A stretch of 13,121 nt of DNA from an uncultured Bacteroidia bacterium (GTDB lineage: Bacteria > Bacteroidota > Bacteroidia > Bacteroidales > UBA932). Below the pieces are notes generated by a model that was not told the DNA's origin, did not search any database, and saw only the letters and a program-made list of their open reading frames with translations. The position numbers and the translations under genes were made by a program. The stretch is taken from assembly GCA_902766985.1 (NCBI GenBank), contig CACXFP010000081.1:1-13121 (forward strand), in the 5' to 3' direction. Positions 12,868 through 13,121 of the stretch are shown here, piece after piece; position 1 is the stretch's first letter, and every line of letters starts with the position of its first letter.

Positions 12868-13121
12868 ATGGCAAAATTTGACAAATTCAGCGTGATGGAG
12901 AGAATCGGGGCGACTAGGATGGTTCCCGTATTCTACAGCAAGGACATAGACACAGCCGAAAATGTGGCGAAGGCGTGCTGCGACGGAGGCGTGCGGGCTT
13001 TCGAATTCACCAACAGGGGTGACTTCGCGCATGAAATCTTCGCGGAACTGATGATATACGTTCGCGAACACTGTCCGGGAATGGCTTTGGGTGCGGGGAC
13101 GATACTCGATGCCCCCACTGC
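12868..13121 (+). CDS. kdgA: KDPG aldolase (bifunctional 4-hydroxy-2-oxoglutarate/KDPG aldolase), partial
   Basis: The first 84 codons are present before the right edge cuts the gene. The visible part starts MAKFDKFSVMERIGATRMVP and contains VPVFYSKDIDTAENVAKAC, GGVRAFEFTNRG (Glu46 and Arg50 match the active-site Glu and Arg of the Eda family EVTLRT) and GAGTIL, the usual phosphate-side strand. The Schiff-base lysine lies outside the window. It cleaves 2-keto-3-deoxy-6-phosphogluconate to pyruvate and glyceraldehyde 3-phosphate, the last step after the KDG kinase encoded just upstream in the same operon. The FEFTNRG form is the Bacteroidota variant. Further uronate genes probably follow outside the window. 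Confidence 0.9.
   Translation, partial: MAKFDKFSVMERIGATRMVPVFYSKDIDTAENVAKACCDGGVRAFEFTNRGDFAHEIFAELMIYVREHCPGMALGAGTILDAPT

Noticed and set aside
1..13121. Search for CRISPR arrays, insertion sequences, integrases or phage genes
   Set aside because: No spaced direct repeats of CRISPR type, no terminal inverted repeats with a transposase and no phage-like frame were seen.

Overview
The window looks like chromosomal DNA of a moderately high-GC member of the Bacteroidales. The evidence is consistent across the window. Start sites follow exact TAnnTTTG -7 boxes, the form used by the Bacteroidota primary sigma factor, and Shine-Dalgarno motifs are few. The malate dehydrogenase is of the Bacteroidota type. 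A single polypeptide joins an inner-membrane helix to an outer-membrane barrel behind an ECF sigma gene. There is also a Bacteroidota-style SDR/KDG kinase/KDPG aldolase cluster. No transposase, integrase, phage gene or CRISPR array is visible. The genus cannot be fixed from the sequence alone.

Layout. 1-884 (minus): the 5' part of a trmN6-like tRNA methyltransferase gene, translationally coupled to an upstream LolD-type ABC ATPase gene. 938-1011 (plus): tRNA-Pro(UGG) with its own -7 box and a terminator. 1045-1683 (minus): a 4'-phosphopantetheinyl transferase. Its roughly 200-base leader could encode a 52-residue peptide (1699-1857). 1986-2972 (plus): malate dehydrogenase with a strong terminator. 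3033-5914 (minus): two overlapping genes, a secreted TPR protein and an EnvC-like coiled-coil/degenerate LytM protein. 6001-7876 (plus), divergent from them: an ECF sigma factor and, one base later, a protein with a short cytoplasmic head, one transmembrane helix, a roughly 135-residue low-complexity linker and a C-terminal beta-barrel. 8010-9251 (plus): an unrecognised lipoprotein. 9312-10939 (plus): a LacI-family regulator overlapping an NlpC/P60 lipoprotein gene. 10948-11754 (minus): a KduD-like SDR. 11822-13121 (plus), divergent from it: KDG kinase and the start of KDPG aldolase.

How the genes work together. The most notable unit is the sigma/barrel pair at 6001-7876. Its architecture matches the recently described dual membrane-spanning anti-sigma factors (Dma) and their partner sigma factors (Das), in which one protein could pass an outer-membrane signal directly to a cytoplasmic sigma factor. 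Here it lies beside a divergent cell-wall gene pair (TPR and EnvC-like) and upstream of an unknown lipoprotein. This makes an envelope-stress or vesiculation circuit plausible, although the regulon is not visible. The right end of the window is a uronate (pectin, alginate or glycosaminoglycan unsaturated uronate) degradation module: SDR to KDG, kinase to KDPG, aldolase to pyruvate and glyceraldehyde 3-phosphate. The nearby LacI protein is a candidate regulator of it.
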